Assembly (NCBI RefSeq): GCF_018271975.1
Contig: NZ_JAGUCN010000003.1
Coordinates: forward strand, 186,001 to 250,000
Origin: Carboxylicivirga mesophila
GTDB taxonomy: Bacteria > Bacteroidota > Bacteroidia > Bacteroidales > Marinilabiliaceae
Reading direction: 5' to 3'
Length of the DNA stretch: 64,000 nt
Below the pieces are notes generated by a model. It saw only the letters and a list, made by a program, of their open reading frames with translations. It was not told the DNA's origin and ran no database searches. Numbering within the stretch: the first letter of the stretch is position 1; each line of letters opens with the position of its first letter. Of this stretch, positions 28,289 to 37,268 are shown piece by piece. Made by a program: the position numbers and the translations under genes.

Positions 28289-28975
28289 TTATGCTTCCTT
28301 CAGAAAATCAATTTCCGCCCTTAACTCTTCAGCCATAGTCAACTGATATCGTTCACTACTATTTTTCAGGTCTTCAATATATGTTTCCACCTCTTTGATT
28401 GAATCAGGAGAAGTACGCATATACATACGCAAAGCAAAGGATACGGATCTACATACCAAAGGGTTACTCTGCACTTTTAGACATGCCATCAAATCATCGA
28501 CCCCAACATTGCCAGTCACTTTTGCGTTTTTCAACTGATGCCCATAGGTATAGCAGGCCATAGCTGATAAATAAGAATCAGCAGCGCTTAACCACATCGG
28601 CATCAATTGATTGGCGGCCGTTAACCTCGGCCACAAAAACATAGCCGTTCGCTCCACCAAATCTTCATTATCAATTTTAGCAGCCCATTCCTCACACCGT
28701 TCCACAGTCATTTCCTCTGCCGGAACAATGATAGCAGCCAATAGCATGGTCTCTCTAATCTCAAGAAACCATAACCTTTCTGCCAACTCATAACTTACCC
28801 GTATCCGGCGCGCCAATTGCTTCAGGTGAGGCATAGCAACACCATAATTCACCCGATAATTAATACCCCGACTCTCCATTTGTGAAGTAGTAGCACCATT
28901 CATGTGCAAACGCACCTGATTTTTTACCCACTCCACATCTTTTTCTACTCTCTGATTTTCAATAAAAAACTTCAT
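28289..28975 (-). CDS. DNA alkylation repair protein, AlkD-like HEAT repeats
   Basis: This protein of about 228 residues resembles the AlkC/AlkD family of DNA glycosylase-like proteins, built of HEAT-type helical repeats that cradle DNA. The start RGINYRVNYGVAMPHLKQLARRI near residue 30, with LWFLEIRETMLLAAI after it, matches the AlkD pattern in which the protein finds and removes positively charged alkylpurines. The key aromatic and acidic residues cannot be placed with certainty here, so activity is not assured. I chose the Met at 28975; earlier Mets at 28984 and 29074 extend into the tRNA-His upstream region. It diverges from tRNA-His. Confidence 0.7.
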   Translation of the reverse strand: MKFFIENQRVEKDVEWVKNQVRLHMNGATTSQMESRGINYRVNYGVAMPHLKQLARRIRVSYELAERLWFLEIRETMLLAAIIVPAEEMTVERCEEWAAKIDNEDLVERTAMFLWPRLTAANQLMPMWLSAADSYLSAMACYTYGHQLKNAKVTGNVGVDDLMACLKVQSNPLVCRSVSFALRMYMRTSPDSIKEVETYIEDLKNSSERYQLTMAEELRAEIDFLKEA

Positions 28976-29034
28976 ATCTCCCATGAATAAACAGATACAA
29001 AGGAAAAAGTTTTTTTTATTTTTTTTCATTCTTC

Positions 29035-29066
29035 TTGCAAATATTAGTTCACAAATACTATCTTTG
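29035..29066 (+). promoter_or_regulatory. Promoter of tRNA-His
   Basis: TTG at 29035-29037 and TATCTTTG at 29059-29066 are 21 nt apart, a full match to the Bacteroidota primary promoter. Transcription should start about 12 nt before the mature tRNA. Confidence 0.7.
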
Positions 29067-29084
29067 CATCGCAAAACAGAAATG

Positions 29085-29158
29085 GTGGTTGTAGCTCAGT
29101 TGGTTAGAGCGCTGGATTGTGGTTCCAGAGGTCGTCGGTTCGAACCCGATCTTCCACC
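29085..29158 (+). tRNA. tRNA-His (GTG anticodon)
   Basis: The cloverleaf is clear: D stem GCTC/GAGC, anticodon stem CTGGA/TCCAG with loop TTGTGGT giving anticodon GTG at 29118-29120, and T stem GTCGG/CCGAT around TTCGAAC. A G at 29084 provides the extra 5' G of tRNA-His, opposite C at 29158. The acceptor stem has two T-T mismatches (positions 5-68 and 6-67), which may be a lineage trait. A complete CCA is not encoded: the discriminator C is followed by CA then A. Confidence 0.95.
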
Positions 29159-29160
29159 CA

Positions 29161-29194
29161 AAAGCCTCAGTTAGAAATAGCTGAGGCTTTTTTT
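29161..29194 (+). terminator. Terminator after tRNA-His
   Basis: Exact 10-bp arms AAAGCCTCAG and CTGAGGCTTT (29161-29170 and 29181-29190) around a 10-nt loop, followed by TTTT. It begins just after the tRNA 3' end. Confidence 0.9.
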
Positions 29195-29338
29195 ATACCA
29201 TAAACTGGCAGTCTCTCTTTATTTATATCTGGTTTAAATTACTGATTACCAACCAACGCAAGTATTATTTTTAGTAATTTCATTGTTTGTGACCTCTCTA
29301 CAGGAAAACAACGGGTATTAACAGAATAACGGTACAGC

Positions 29339-30256
29339 ATGAAAAGAAGAGACTTTTTAAGAACAGGTATAGGGGCCAGCCTGCTAAGTGGCGCACTACC
29401 ACTATTTGGCGGCTTGGAAAGTGTGAAAGGCATGCCTGCATCAACAGAATACGATCTGGCAGCAGTGAGAGGCGGAAATGGTGGCGATATGTTTGACCGC
29501 GCCATAGAAGCTATAGGCGGCATAGAAAAATATGTAAAAAGCGGACAAAAAGTAGTGGTAAAACCCAATATAGGCTGGGATGCACCACCCGAAAGAGCAG
29601 CCAACACCAACCCCGATGTGGTAGCCCGCATTGTGCAACGTTGTAAAGAAGCCGGGGCCTCTGAAGTCTATGTTTTTGACAACACCTGTAACAAATGGGA
29701 TCGCTGCTACCGCAACAGCGGCATCGAAGAAGCCGTGAAAGCTGCCGGTGGTAAGATGATACCCGGTAATACCGAATCATTTTACAAAGAAGTGGACATA
29801 CCCAATGGTGTAAGTTTGAAAAAAGCCAAGGTGCACAAAATGATATTCGAATCGGATGTGTTCATTAATGTACCTGTAATGAAACACCACAGCAGCACCC
29901 GTATTTCGCTGGCCATGAAAAACCTGATGGGCGTTGTATGGGATCGTAAATTCTATCATTCCAACGATCTACACCAGTGTATAGCCGATTTTTGCACCTT
30001 CAAAAAGCCCGATTTAAACATTATCGATGGCTACAACATGATGACTAAAAACGGACCAAGAGGCGTATCAGTTGCTGATGTAACTAATTTGAAAGCGCTT
30101 ATTGCATCGTCGGATATTGTTGCGGCCGATGCAGCTGCAACAAAGATGTTTGGTTTGGAACCATCAGAGATAGGGCACATCAAAATTGCCCACAGTATGC
30201 GTTTAGGAAATATGAATCTTGAAGAGTTAAGCATCAGCAAGCAAAAAATGGCGTAG
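29339..30256 (+). CDS. DUF362 protein with twin-arginine signal
   Basis: This 305-residue protein begins MKRRDFLRTGIGASLL, a twin-arginine export signal, so it probably folds in the cytoplasm with a cofactor before export to the periplasm. The body matches DUF362: VVVKPNIGWDAPP near residue 70, VPVMKHHSSTRISLAMKNLMG near 185 and DGYNMMTKNGPRG near 228. Members are often found with or fused to ferredoxin domains, and their chemistry is unknown. It is followed after 22 nt by a membrane polyferredoxin, and the two are probably one transcript. No cysteine cluster motif is present in this protein itself. Confidence 0.85.
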   Translation: MKRRDFLRTGIGASLLSGALPLFGGLESVKGMPASTEYDLAAVRGGNGGDMFDRAIEAIGGIEKYVKSGQKVVVKPNIGWDAPPERAANTNPDVVARIVQRCKEAGASEVYVFDNTCNKWDRCYRNSGIEEAVKAAGGKMIPGNTESFYKEVDIPNGVSLKKAKVHKMIFESDVFINVPVMKHHSSTRISLAMKNLMGVVWDRKFYHSNDLHQCIADFCTFKKPDLNIIDGYNMMTKNGPRGVSVADVTNLKALIASSDIVAADAAATKMFGLEPSEIGHIKIAHSMRLGNMNLEELSISKQKMA

Positions 30257-30278
30257 ATGCCTCAAAATTTTCAGGCAA

Positions 30279-31829
30279 ATGAATTATAGCAAACTTAAGA
30301 AAGCAAGGGTGATAGTATCACTCTTGTTTTTTATTCTCACTATTTCTCTGTTTCTCGATATTTATGAAAAATATGCCAATGAAACAGTTCAGGAAATATT
30401 ATATCTGCAGTTTATCCCGTCACTAATGAAGTTTCTGAGCACCTTTGCGATAGGAACCATTGGCTTTTTAATCATCATTGCATTGACCGCTTTTATGGGC
30501 CGCATCTATTGCAGCAGCATATGCCCATTGGGTATATTGCAGGATGCATTTGCGTGGATAGCGAGGAAGCGCTCTACTAAAAAGTTTTTCTACAAGAAAA
30601 AAAAGAGTTACCCCATATTGAGGTACACGCTACTTGGCATTACTATTATTGGCTTGATATTATCCTTTTCAACGGTAGTTACACTACTCGACCCCTACAG
30701 CAATTTCGGACGAATCATGACCTACCTTATCAGGCCTGTGGTAGTGTTGGTCAACAATGGCTTATCCTTATTATTACACAAAGTAGAGGTGTACACCTTA
30801 AGTCCTGTCAAATTGGTTATGGCACCCTGGTTTATCTTTAGCTTCTCATTGGTATTACTCGTAGCCATCGCTTACATGTCATACAAGCGTGGTCGTTTGT
30901 TCTGCAACACCATCTGTCCGGTAGGTACCTTTCTTGGCCTATTATCCAAAATCTCATTTCTGAAGATACAGTTCAAAGCTGATAGCTGTACGAAATGTGG
31001 AAAGTGTATTGGCGCCTGCAAAAGCGAATGTATCGACATCAAAACTTTTACCATTGACCATTCGCGATGTGTTGATTGCTTCAACTGCCTGACTGCATGC
31101 GAAGATAGTGCATTGGCTTTCACCGCTAAAAAGCAATCATCTGCAGATATAACCAATAGCGAAAGGCGCACTGTGATTGCCACTGGCATTGGCCTACTCC
31201 TTGGACAAACAGTATTGGCTGATGTCAAATCAAAGAAAGACACATCAAAGTTATTGGTAAATGAGAAAGACCATCCTGTAGCACCTCCGGGTTCCATCAG
31301 TATTAGACGTTTTAACGACATTTGCACAGGCTGTGGCTTATGTGTAGCCGCTTGCCCAACACAAGTGCTGCAACCAGCTGTCAACCAATATGGCTTAAAA
31401 GGTTTTATGCAACCCCACATGGATTATCTGTCGGGTTATTGCAATTTCGACTGCCGGGGTTGCGGCCAGATATGCCCCACTGGTGCCATATTACCCATCA
31501 CCATTGAAGAAAAACAACTGACACAACTAGGCAAAGCGGTATTTGTTAAGGAAAATTGTGTGGTATATACCGATGGAACCGACTGTGGTGCCTGCTCTGA
31601 GCATTGCCCCACAAAAGCCGTTAATATGGTACCCTACGAAGGTAAACTACTAATCCCTGAGGTGAACCAGGATATTTGCATTGGTTGCGGCGCCTGCGAA
31701 CACCCTTGCCCCATCGATGCACCTTACAAAGCAATTTTTGTCAATGGTAATGCTATTCATCAGGCGGCAGAAAAACCCAAAGAGGAAGAACAAACAACAG
31801 CCCCTGTTGAAGAAGACTTCCCATTTTAA
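30279..31829 (+). CDS. Membrane polyferredoxin, NapH/CcoG-like 4Fe-4S protein
   Basis: This 516-residue protein has about five membrane spans in its first 225 residues and multiple iron-sulfur sites. The two membrane-domain motifs C-x-x-x-CP (CSSICPLG near residue 78, CNTICPVG near 211) are those of NapH/YccM/CcoG proteins. Ferredoxin-like sites follow: CTKCGKCIGAC near 238, CVDCFNCLTAC near 263, CTGCGLCVAACP near 349, CRGCGQICP near 395, CGACSEHCP near 433 and CIGCGACEHPCP near 468. It should move electrons across or along the inner membrane, perhaps to the exported DUF362 partner 22 nt upstream. The electron donor and acceptor are unknown. The C-terminus is acidic and disordered. Confidence 0.85.
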   Translation: MNYSKLKKARVIVSLLFFILTISLFLDIYEKYANETVQEILYLQFIPSLMKFLSTFAIGTIGFLIIIALTAFMGRIYCSSICPLGILQDAFAWIARKRSTKKFFYKKKKSYPILRYTLLGITIIGLILSFSTVVTLLDPYSNFGRIMTYLIRPVVVLVNNGLSLLLHKVEVYTLSPVKLVMAPWFIFSFSLVLLVAIAYMSYKRGRLFCNTICPVGTFLGLLSKISFLKIQFKADSCTKCGKCIGACKSECIDIKTFTIDHSRCVDCFNCLTACEDSALAFTAKKQSSADITNSERRTVIATGIGLLLGQTVLADVKSKKDTSKLLVNEKDHPVAPPGSISIRRFNDICTGCGLCVAACPTQVLQPAVNQYGLKGFMQPHMDYLSGYCNFDCRGCGQICPTGAILPITIEEKQLTQLGKAVFVKENCVVYTDGTDCGACSEHCPTKAVNMVPYEGKLLIPEVNQDICIGCGACEHPCPIDAPYKAIFVNGNAIHQAAEKPKEEEQTTAPVEEDFPF

Positions 31830-31850
31830 GCAAGAAAATACAACATATAA

Positions 31851-31886
31851 TAAAAATGGCTGCCCATTAGTGAGCAGCCATTTTTA
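31851..31886. terminator. Bidirectional terminator
   Basis: Exact 13-bp arms (31851-31863 and 31874-31886) end in A- and T-runs on both sides, between the polyferredoxin and the convergent ABC transporter gene. Confidence 0.9.
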
Positions 31887-31928
31887 TTAACCTGAGTTCT
31901 ATTTAAATTTTACATCGAACTAGGGTTA

Positions 31929-34900
31929 TTAAGTTCTGATCTTTTGTAATCGCTGATTGAGTCGTCGCAACTTAAATGTTTCGAAGTAGCGAATGACTTT
32001 TCTTAGAATATCGAAGTAAAGGGTGACATAAAAGAAAGCAACCCCCAGCCAAACAATAATCATGTTAAAGAGCGGTGTTGAGATATAAACATCCAGCACC
32101 CGCTTATCAGCCGCATATAAATGAGAACGCCCAAAATTTGATACTGGCTTATTGAAGATTGGATGCTTCTTTTGAATAATGCCATGCCCGGTAACCACCA
32201 TCTGTTTTAATTCCCGCTTATTCAGCACTACTTCCTCCAAAGCTTCATTTTGGTAGGTATCCTTAAACTCCAGAAAAGCTTCTTTCGAACCATATTTACC
32301 TATGAGTTCCTCGTATAATTGGTCCCTTTTATTTTTGCCTTGAGCATATAAGCTTTTGTTGTTATCACTTTCTTGCTGCAGCAACTCTGCTACCTTCTCA
32401 TATGCTTCAGTTCCATAATCAAATCTGCCACTTAAATTATAGGCCAAAAATGGGTAATGCGAAATTTTGCGCCCTGTTAACTTAAGGAGTTCTGCAACCA
32501 GCAACTGCGATGCATGCTGCAATTCATCTTCCTCCTGTCTTTCTAAATGATAACGACATGTTTCATTCAGGTCTTTCAACTTAGGAATCAACAAATTACT
32601 ATTGTATGAAGCAGAACTTATTTGCTGATCTAAATCAAAGAAGTACTTTTCGTATGCGTTGTTTTTAAACTGGTTAACCGCCAGCGCTTCATACGACCAC
32701 CGAGAAGTCATTAAATCGCCTATTCGGGGTACATACTGCTCCGATGAAATTGTTTTATGTAACTTATCAAAGTTGACAATCACACCACTAAACAGTAGCT
32801 GTGGTACCAATATTAAAGGAATAAGCACATAAATAGCCACTACAGAGTTAAGCCCGCTACTAATGTTAAGTCCAAGCATATTGGCATAACAGGCCGTGCT
32901 GAATAAAATCAACCAATAGCTTAATGTCAATCCTTTAATTTCGAGGATATAGTTGCCAATTAATACGAAGCTAAGGGTTTGAACGGCAGATATCGCAAAC
33001 AGCACAACTATTTTACTATTCAGATAACTGAACCGGCTTAAATTCAGAAATGACTCCCGTTGCAACAGACGCCGGTCTTTGAATATCTCTTCGGCACTCA
33101 CTATCAGGCCTAAAAACAGAGCCACCACCACACACATAAATAAATAAGCCGGTATATTTACATTATTAGCGAACACATATGCCGAATCATCTGCCCCGTC
33201 GCCACTGATAAACTTGGTAAAATACCCAAGGATGAGTGCCAGAATAGGCGCCTGCATCATGTTAATCATCATGTACTGATTATCCTTGATCTTCGACAAT
33301 GTATCCCTTAGAAAATAAATAACAAACTGCTGCATCCGCCCCGGTATATTATACAGGTTGGCCGGCAGTTTCTCTCGTTTAGCATTGTGCTGCGGCTCTT
33401 TCCATTCAAACTTATCCTCAAAGTTTTCAACATAGTACTTATACCATTCCTGGGGCGATACCTTTCGCTGACGAATAAATTTACCATATGGATTAACCAT
33501 ACGCGCTTCTATAATACGCAGCGGTTGTTCAGTTTGCACATTACCACAGGCATAACACTCCTTTTCTTCCGGATTTACATAGGAGGCCTTTTTCTTGAAA
33601 TAAGTAATAGCATCCATAGGGTTACCATTGTAAATAATCCGCCCTCCTTTATCAATGATTAGCAGCTTATCAATCAGCTTATATAAATCGCTGCTTGGCT
33701 GATGAATATTAATAAAAACCAGTTTGCCTTTCAGCGTTTGCCGTTTAAGCAACAACATTACCTTTTCCGAATCCATGGATGACAGGCCTGAGGTGGGCTC
33801 ATCAACAAACAATACAGATGGCTCACGGATGAGTTCAAGGGCAATATTAAGGCGCTTTCGCTGGCCTCCGCTCAATATCTTATTCAACGGCGATCCAACA
33901 ACTAAATCCCTCGCCTCCACCAAATCAAAATCATGCAAGGCTTTCTCTACCAACTCCGTGATCTCATCTTTATTGAAATGGCTAAAGCAAAGACGCGCGT
34001 TAAAATAAAGGTTTTCAAACACGGTTAACTCTTCTTTCAGCAAATCATCCTGGGGTACATAGCCGATTACACCAGCCAGCGCTTCGGCGTCTTTATGCAG
34101 ATCAAAGCCATTAATATGGATACGGCCACTATGGTATTTGAGATTCCCGTTTAATACATTCAATAAGGTAGATTTACCCGTTCCACTGCCGCCCATCACA
34201 GCCACCAACTGCCCTGAGCGTCCAGAAAAACTAAATGGATGAATACCAACCTGGTTATTATTGAATTTGTAGGTTACATCCAGGGCCCTGTAAAGGATAC
34301 GGGCTCTGCCCGGCCTGGCAATAAAATGCTCTGCCACCCGGCCATAATAAACAGGAGCCATACGAGATGTTTTTATCACTGCCCCGGGCCTGAAAGCCAC
34401 TCCCTTGTTTTGCTCAATAATATGCCCATTGAGGTATAAGTTCCGGTTACCGGAGTAGCGAAAGAACAGCAGATTGGTCTCCTGCACATGTAGCACCCAA
34501 ACAAATATCTGCTGCTTGGGATTGTAAATATGCTTGATGTTTTCATCAGGCTTCTCCTTTTGACCACTTATCAGAAGTAACCTGTCTTTATCATCAACTT
34601 CCAAAGGATAATAGAGTATAAACTTCCGAAGGTTTGTGTAGTCTCTTTCATCCAGCTTCAGGTGCTTTGCTAACGCATCGGTAAAGAAACGTTCTTCCTC
34701 AGATACGCGGCCATCACGCATAATAAAATTCAGCATGTTGCTAATCAGCATATACTTTTCTGATTGCTCCAGCTCCTGATTCAGTTCATCACAAATCTTA
34801 GCCAGCCGGTCCATATTGGTTGACGCCTGCTTATCTCTTACCTTCTGATCCTTGCTATATGAATCTTTGTGATATTCGTTTATATAGAATTCGTAACGCT

Positions 34901-35048
34901 CTAATGCCTGCTCTGCGTATTCATTATTCAGATTTCGCAGCAAGAAATTTTTCACTTCAATAAAACCATCGCCCGTTTTTTGTTCCTCGCGCTGGTCAGT
35001 CAGAAGTGCAAAGATCTGCATTAAAGCATCCAGAAAAAGTTCACTCAT
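31929..35048 (-). CDS. ABC transporter half-transporter fusion with N-terminal TerB-like region
   Basis: This 1039-residue protein joins four parts. Residues about 1-150 are helical and acidic, with FIMRDGRVSEEERFF resembling TerB/DjlA-type domains. Residues about 165-250 form a small beta-rich segment, possibly FHA-like. The ATPase follows: Walker A GGSGTGKST (286-294), signature LSGGQRKRLNIAL near 405, Walker B VLFVDEPTSG and the switch His in INIHQPSS. The C-terminal part (about 630-1039) has ABC-2 type membrane spans split by a long soluble insertion. This ATPase-then-membrane order is that of the ABCG/White class. The substrate is unknown. It is a single gene. Confidence 0.82.
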   Translation of the reverse strand: MSELFLDALMQIFALLTDQREEQKTGDGFIEVKNFLLRNLNNEYAEQALERYEFYINEYHKDSYSKDQKVRDKQASTNMDRLAKICDELNQELEQSEKYMLISNMLNFIMRDGRVSEEERFFTDALAKHLKLDERDYTNLRKFILYYPLEVDDKDRLLLISGQKEKPDENIKHIYNPKQQIFVWVLHVQETNLLFFRYSGNRNLYLNGHIIEQNKGVAFRPGAVIKTSRMAPVYYGRVAEHFIARPGRARILYRALDVTYKFNNNQVGIHPFSFSGRSGQLVAVMGGSGTGKSTLLNVLNGNLKYHSGRIHINGFDLHKDAEALAGVIGYVPQDDLLKEELTVFENLYFNARLCFSHFNKDEITELVEKALHDFDLVEARDLVVGSPLNKILSGGQRKRLNIALELIREPSVLFVDEPTSGLSSMDSEKVMLLLKRQTLKGKLVFINIHQPSSDLYKLIDKLLIIDKGGRIIYNGNPMDAITYFKKKASYVNPEEKECYACGNVQTEQPLRIIEARMVNPYGKFIRQRKVSPQEWYKYYVENFEDKFEWKEPQHNAKREKLPANLYNIPGRMQQFVIYFLRDTLSKIKDNQYMMINMMQAPILALILGYFTKFISGDGADDSAYVFANNVNIPAYLFMCVVVALFLGLIVSAEEIFKDRRLLQRESFLNLSRFSYLNSKIVVLFAISAVQTLSFVLIGNYILEIKGLTLSYWLILFSTACYANMLGLNISSGLNSVVAIYVLIPLILVPQLLFSGVIVNFDKLHKTISSEQYVPRIGDLMTSRWSYEALAVNQFKNNAYEKYFFDLDQQISSASYNSNLLIPKLKDLNETCRYHLERQEEDELQHASQLLVAELLKLTGRKISHYPFLAYNLSGRFDYGTEAYEKVAELLQQESDNNKSLYAQGKNKRDQLYEELIGKYGSKEAFLEFKDTYQNEALEEVVLNKRELKQMVVTGHGIIQKKHPIFNKPVSNFGRSHLYAADKRVLDVYISTPLFNMIIVWLGVAFFYVTLYFDILRKVIRYFETFKLRRLNQRLQKIRT

Positions 35049-35102
35049 TTTTGACTATTATGGGTTGGTTTGAAAGATAGCAAATTTTTATCAGCACCTC
35101 AC

Positions 35103-35131
35103 AAAAAAGGGGAAGCCGATATTGGCTCCCC
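35103..35131 (-). terminator. Terminator after the lipoprotein gene
   Basis: On the minus strand GGGGAGCC and GGCTTCCCC (35124-35131 and 35109-35117) pair with one bulge, followed by TTTTTT. It lies about 25 nt after the stop. Confidence 0.8.
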
Positions 35132-35156
35132 CCAAAATATCATTAAGCTCTATCAC

Positions 35157-35969
35157 TTACGACACATACTTCTCGCGAAGCACAGCTACATTCTTTTCAA
35201 TGGCGTCTAACTGCTCCATGGTGATACTTCCTTCATCTACACTATTAAATATTTCGTGTAAAATCTTTAAATCATCCATAGTTGACTTAATATTCTCATC
35301 AGCAGCATGCACTTCAAGCATTGACATTAACTTGTTCAATGGATCTTTCTGCTTCATAATAATAGCCACCATCTCCTTGTTGCTAAATGTTTCTTCAGAG
35401 ATGTGGCAGGCAATATACAAAGCTTCCACCCAGCTACCGGCTATTACCAATAATGATACTGAACCACGGTCATTTTTATTCAGATACTCATATGTATTGT
35501 AGAATGAGTTAGTGATCACATTAACCAACTCATCTTTGTTATCCAAGTTATTCTCAATGGCTTCAAGCAACTCCTTGTTTAATGCCGGTGTGATATCCAA
35601 TTTATCTACCAATGTTTTAGAAGCATTCATAAAATCCAGAGTCTCCTGCTGCTGACGATAGGTACTGGCATAACTCAAATCAGCACTGTAAATACCCAGG
35701 TTGATAGCCTGTGCTTTTTCAGTCAGATACTTATCAACATTAGCCACAGGATTTGACAATGACAGAATGTAAGCAGCTTCAATACGGTTAAGCATTTCTG
35801 TTACTTCAAAAGATGTTGGCAATGGATAAACAAATTCTCTTACCTCTTTCTCAACACTTTCCTTCTTTATCTCCGGGGCTTTGTCTTTTTTAGCTTTCTT
35901 ACTGTTACAGGCAGTTAACAACATCGTAGCGGCAACAACAAAAGATGCTATTCGAATAATGCTTTTCAT
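35157..35969 (-). CDS. Helical lipoprotein of unknown function
   Basis: I do not recognise this 270-residue protein as a named family. It has a lipoprotein signal with lipobox LLTAC (Cys21), followed by a Lys-rich linker (about 22-45) and a mostly helical body. Repeated patterns such as EAAYILSLSNPVANVDKY near residue 70 and NLGIYSADLSYASTYRQQQ near 93 suggest a helical repeat or scaffold. No enzyme motif is visible. It would be anchored to the inner or outer membrane facing the periplasm. It stands alone between the ABC transporter and the EamA gene with its own terminator. Similar lipoproteins of unknown role are common in this phylum. Confidence 0.7.
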   Translation of the reverse strand: MKSIIRIASFVVAATMLLTACNSKKAKKDKAPEIKKESVEKEVREFVYPLPTSFEVTEMLNRIEAAYILSLSNPVANVDKYLTEKAQAINLGIYSADLSYASTYRQQQETLDFMNASKTLVDKLDITPALNKELLEAIENNLDNKDELVNVITNSFYNTYEYLNKNDRGSVSLLVIAGSWVEALYIACHISEETFSNKEMVAIIMKQKDPLNKLMSMLEVHAADENIKSTMDDLKILHEIFNSVDEGSITMEQLDAIEKNVAVLREKYVS

Positions 35970-36368
35970 GTGTTTAAATTTTGGTTTTCTATTATCTCGT
36001 TATCAATTAAGAACCAGGCGGGATAACCGCAATTAATTAACTGACATACAACCTATTATTTCAAAACGATTAAGTAGCCACTTAATTAATGAAACAAATA
36101 TAATTGATTTTAAAAGAATTCTGCCGGGCGATACCTATAAATTAACGGATTAATTCATTTTTAGGCCTGCTGCTAAATATCAGCATACGCATATAGGCAT
36201 TCTGGTTACATTTGCTCAAAGTTTAACCTCCAATGAACCAAGTTGCTTAGTTCGTGTTTAGGTGAAACTTGGTTCATGAATGATGAAATATGAGGTCCTT
36301 TGCAACATGAATTTTCACAGGTGATTTAATTGAAGAAATTTTGTTGTAATTAATCTAAACAGCACCCA
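35970..36368. other. 399-bp divergent intergenic region
   Basis: This AT-rich spacer separates the lipoprotein gene (minus) from the EamA gene (plus). It contains a possible -7 element for the lipoprotein (TATATTTG on the minus strand, 36095-36102) without a clear -33 box, and a 12-bp inverted repeat at 36233-36277, listed separately. I see no coding sequence or RNA gene in it. Confidence 0.6.
36233..36277. repeat. 12-bp inverted repeat upstream of EamA gene
   Basis: Arms ATGAACCAAGTT (36233-36244) and AACTTGGTTCAT (36266-36277) are exact reverse complements with a 21-nt spacer, 92 nt before the EamA start. It could be a two-site operator or an RNA hairpin in the leader. Confidence 0.6.
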
Positions 36369-37268
36369 ATGAAGGGGATACTACTGGCTGCCACCACTGC
36401 ATTACTCTGGGGCATTTTAGCAATCGCATTAAAGGTTGCGCTAAACTACTTTGACTCCTACACAATTGTATGGTCACGCTTTTTTGTGGCCACCATGGTG
36501 TTAATCGCATACTATACCTTCAAAAAGCCCGAAATGCTTAAGGTATATAAGCGACCTCCATTAATGATGATAGCAGGAGCTATATTATTAGCAGGCAATT
36601 ACATTGGCTATATGCAGGGTATTAATTTTGCCGGCCCGGCCGTCACCCAAATTATAATACAAACTGGCCCTGTGATGCTTGGCATTATCGGATTTACTGT
36701 TTTCAAAGAAAAGATTAACCTGACACGCGCTATTGGCTTTGGTATTGCCACTGTTGGCTTTGGTCTCTTCTATTACCACCAGCTTAATGAGATGATTAGC
36801 CAGAAAGAAGCGCTCAACAAAGGCGTATTGTGGATACTTGGGGCAGCTAGTAGCTGGGCTGGTTATGCTTTTTTCAATAAAAAATTAGTGCAAAAGTATC
36901 ATCCGCAACAAATTAACCTCATCATATTTGGCCTGCCAGTCCTGCTTTTTCTGCCATGGGTAGATTTTAATTTATTCGTACAGTCTTATGAATGGTGGGT
37001 TTGGCTATTATTAATTGCCCTTGGATTAAATACCGTTGTAGCCTATGGCACTCTGTCGGCCGCTTTTAAATACACCGAAGCCAATAAAATAAGCATTGTG
37101 ATAATTATGAACCCGGTTATCACTTTTATTGTGTTAGAGCTCATGGTATGGTTCGATATCAGGTGGTTTAACATCGATAAAGTATCACCGCTGGCCTATG
37201 CCGGAGCCATACTGGTTATTGTGGGCACCATACTGGCAATAGGCCTCTCCGCAAAAAAGAAACATTAG
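36369..37268 (+). CDS. EamA/DMT family transporter
   Basis: This 299-residue protein is a drug/metabolite transporter of the EamA type, with ten predicted membrane spans in two five-span repeats. Features are LLWGILAIALKVALNY at the start, the first-repeat segment GPAVTQIIIQTGPVMLGIIGF near residue 90 and the second-repeat counterpart NKISIVIIMNPVITFIVLEL near 240. Substrates of this family include amino acids, metabolites and toxic compounds; none can be named here. Its last 53 nt overlap the convergent DUF6146 gene. Confidence 0.88.
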   Translation: MKGILLAATTALLWGILAIALKVALNYFDSYTIVWSRFFVATMVLIAYYTFKKPEMLKVYKRPPLMMIAGAILLAGNYIGYMQGINFAGPAVTQIIIQTGPVMLGIIGFTVFKEKINLTRAIGFGIATVGFGLFYYHQLNEMISQKEALNKGVLWILGAASSWAGYAFFNKKLVQKYHPQQINLIIFGLPVLLFLPWVDFNLFVQSYEWWVWLLLIALGLNTVVAYGTLSAAFKYTEANKISIVIIMNPVITFIVLELMVWFDIRWFNIDKVSPLAYAGAILVIVGTILAIGLSAKKKH

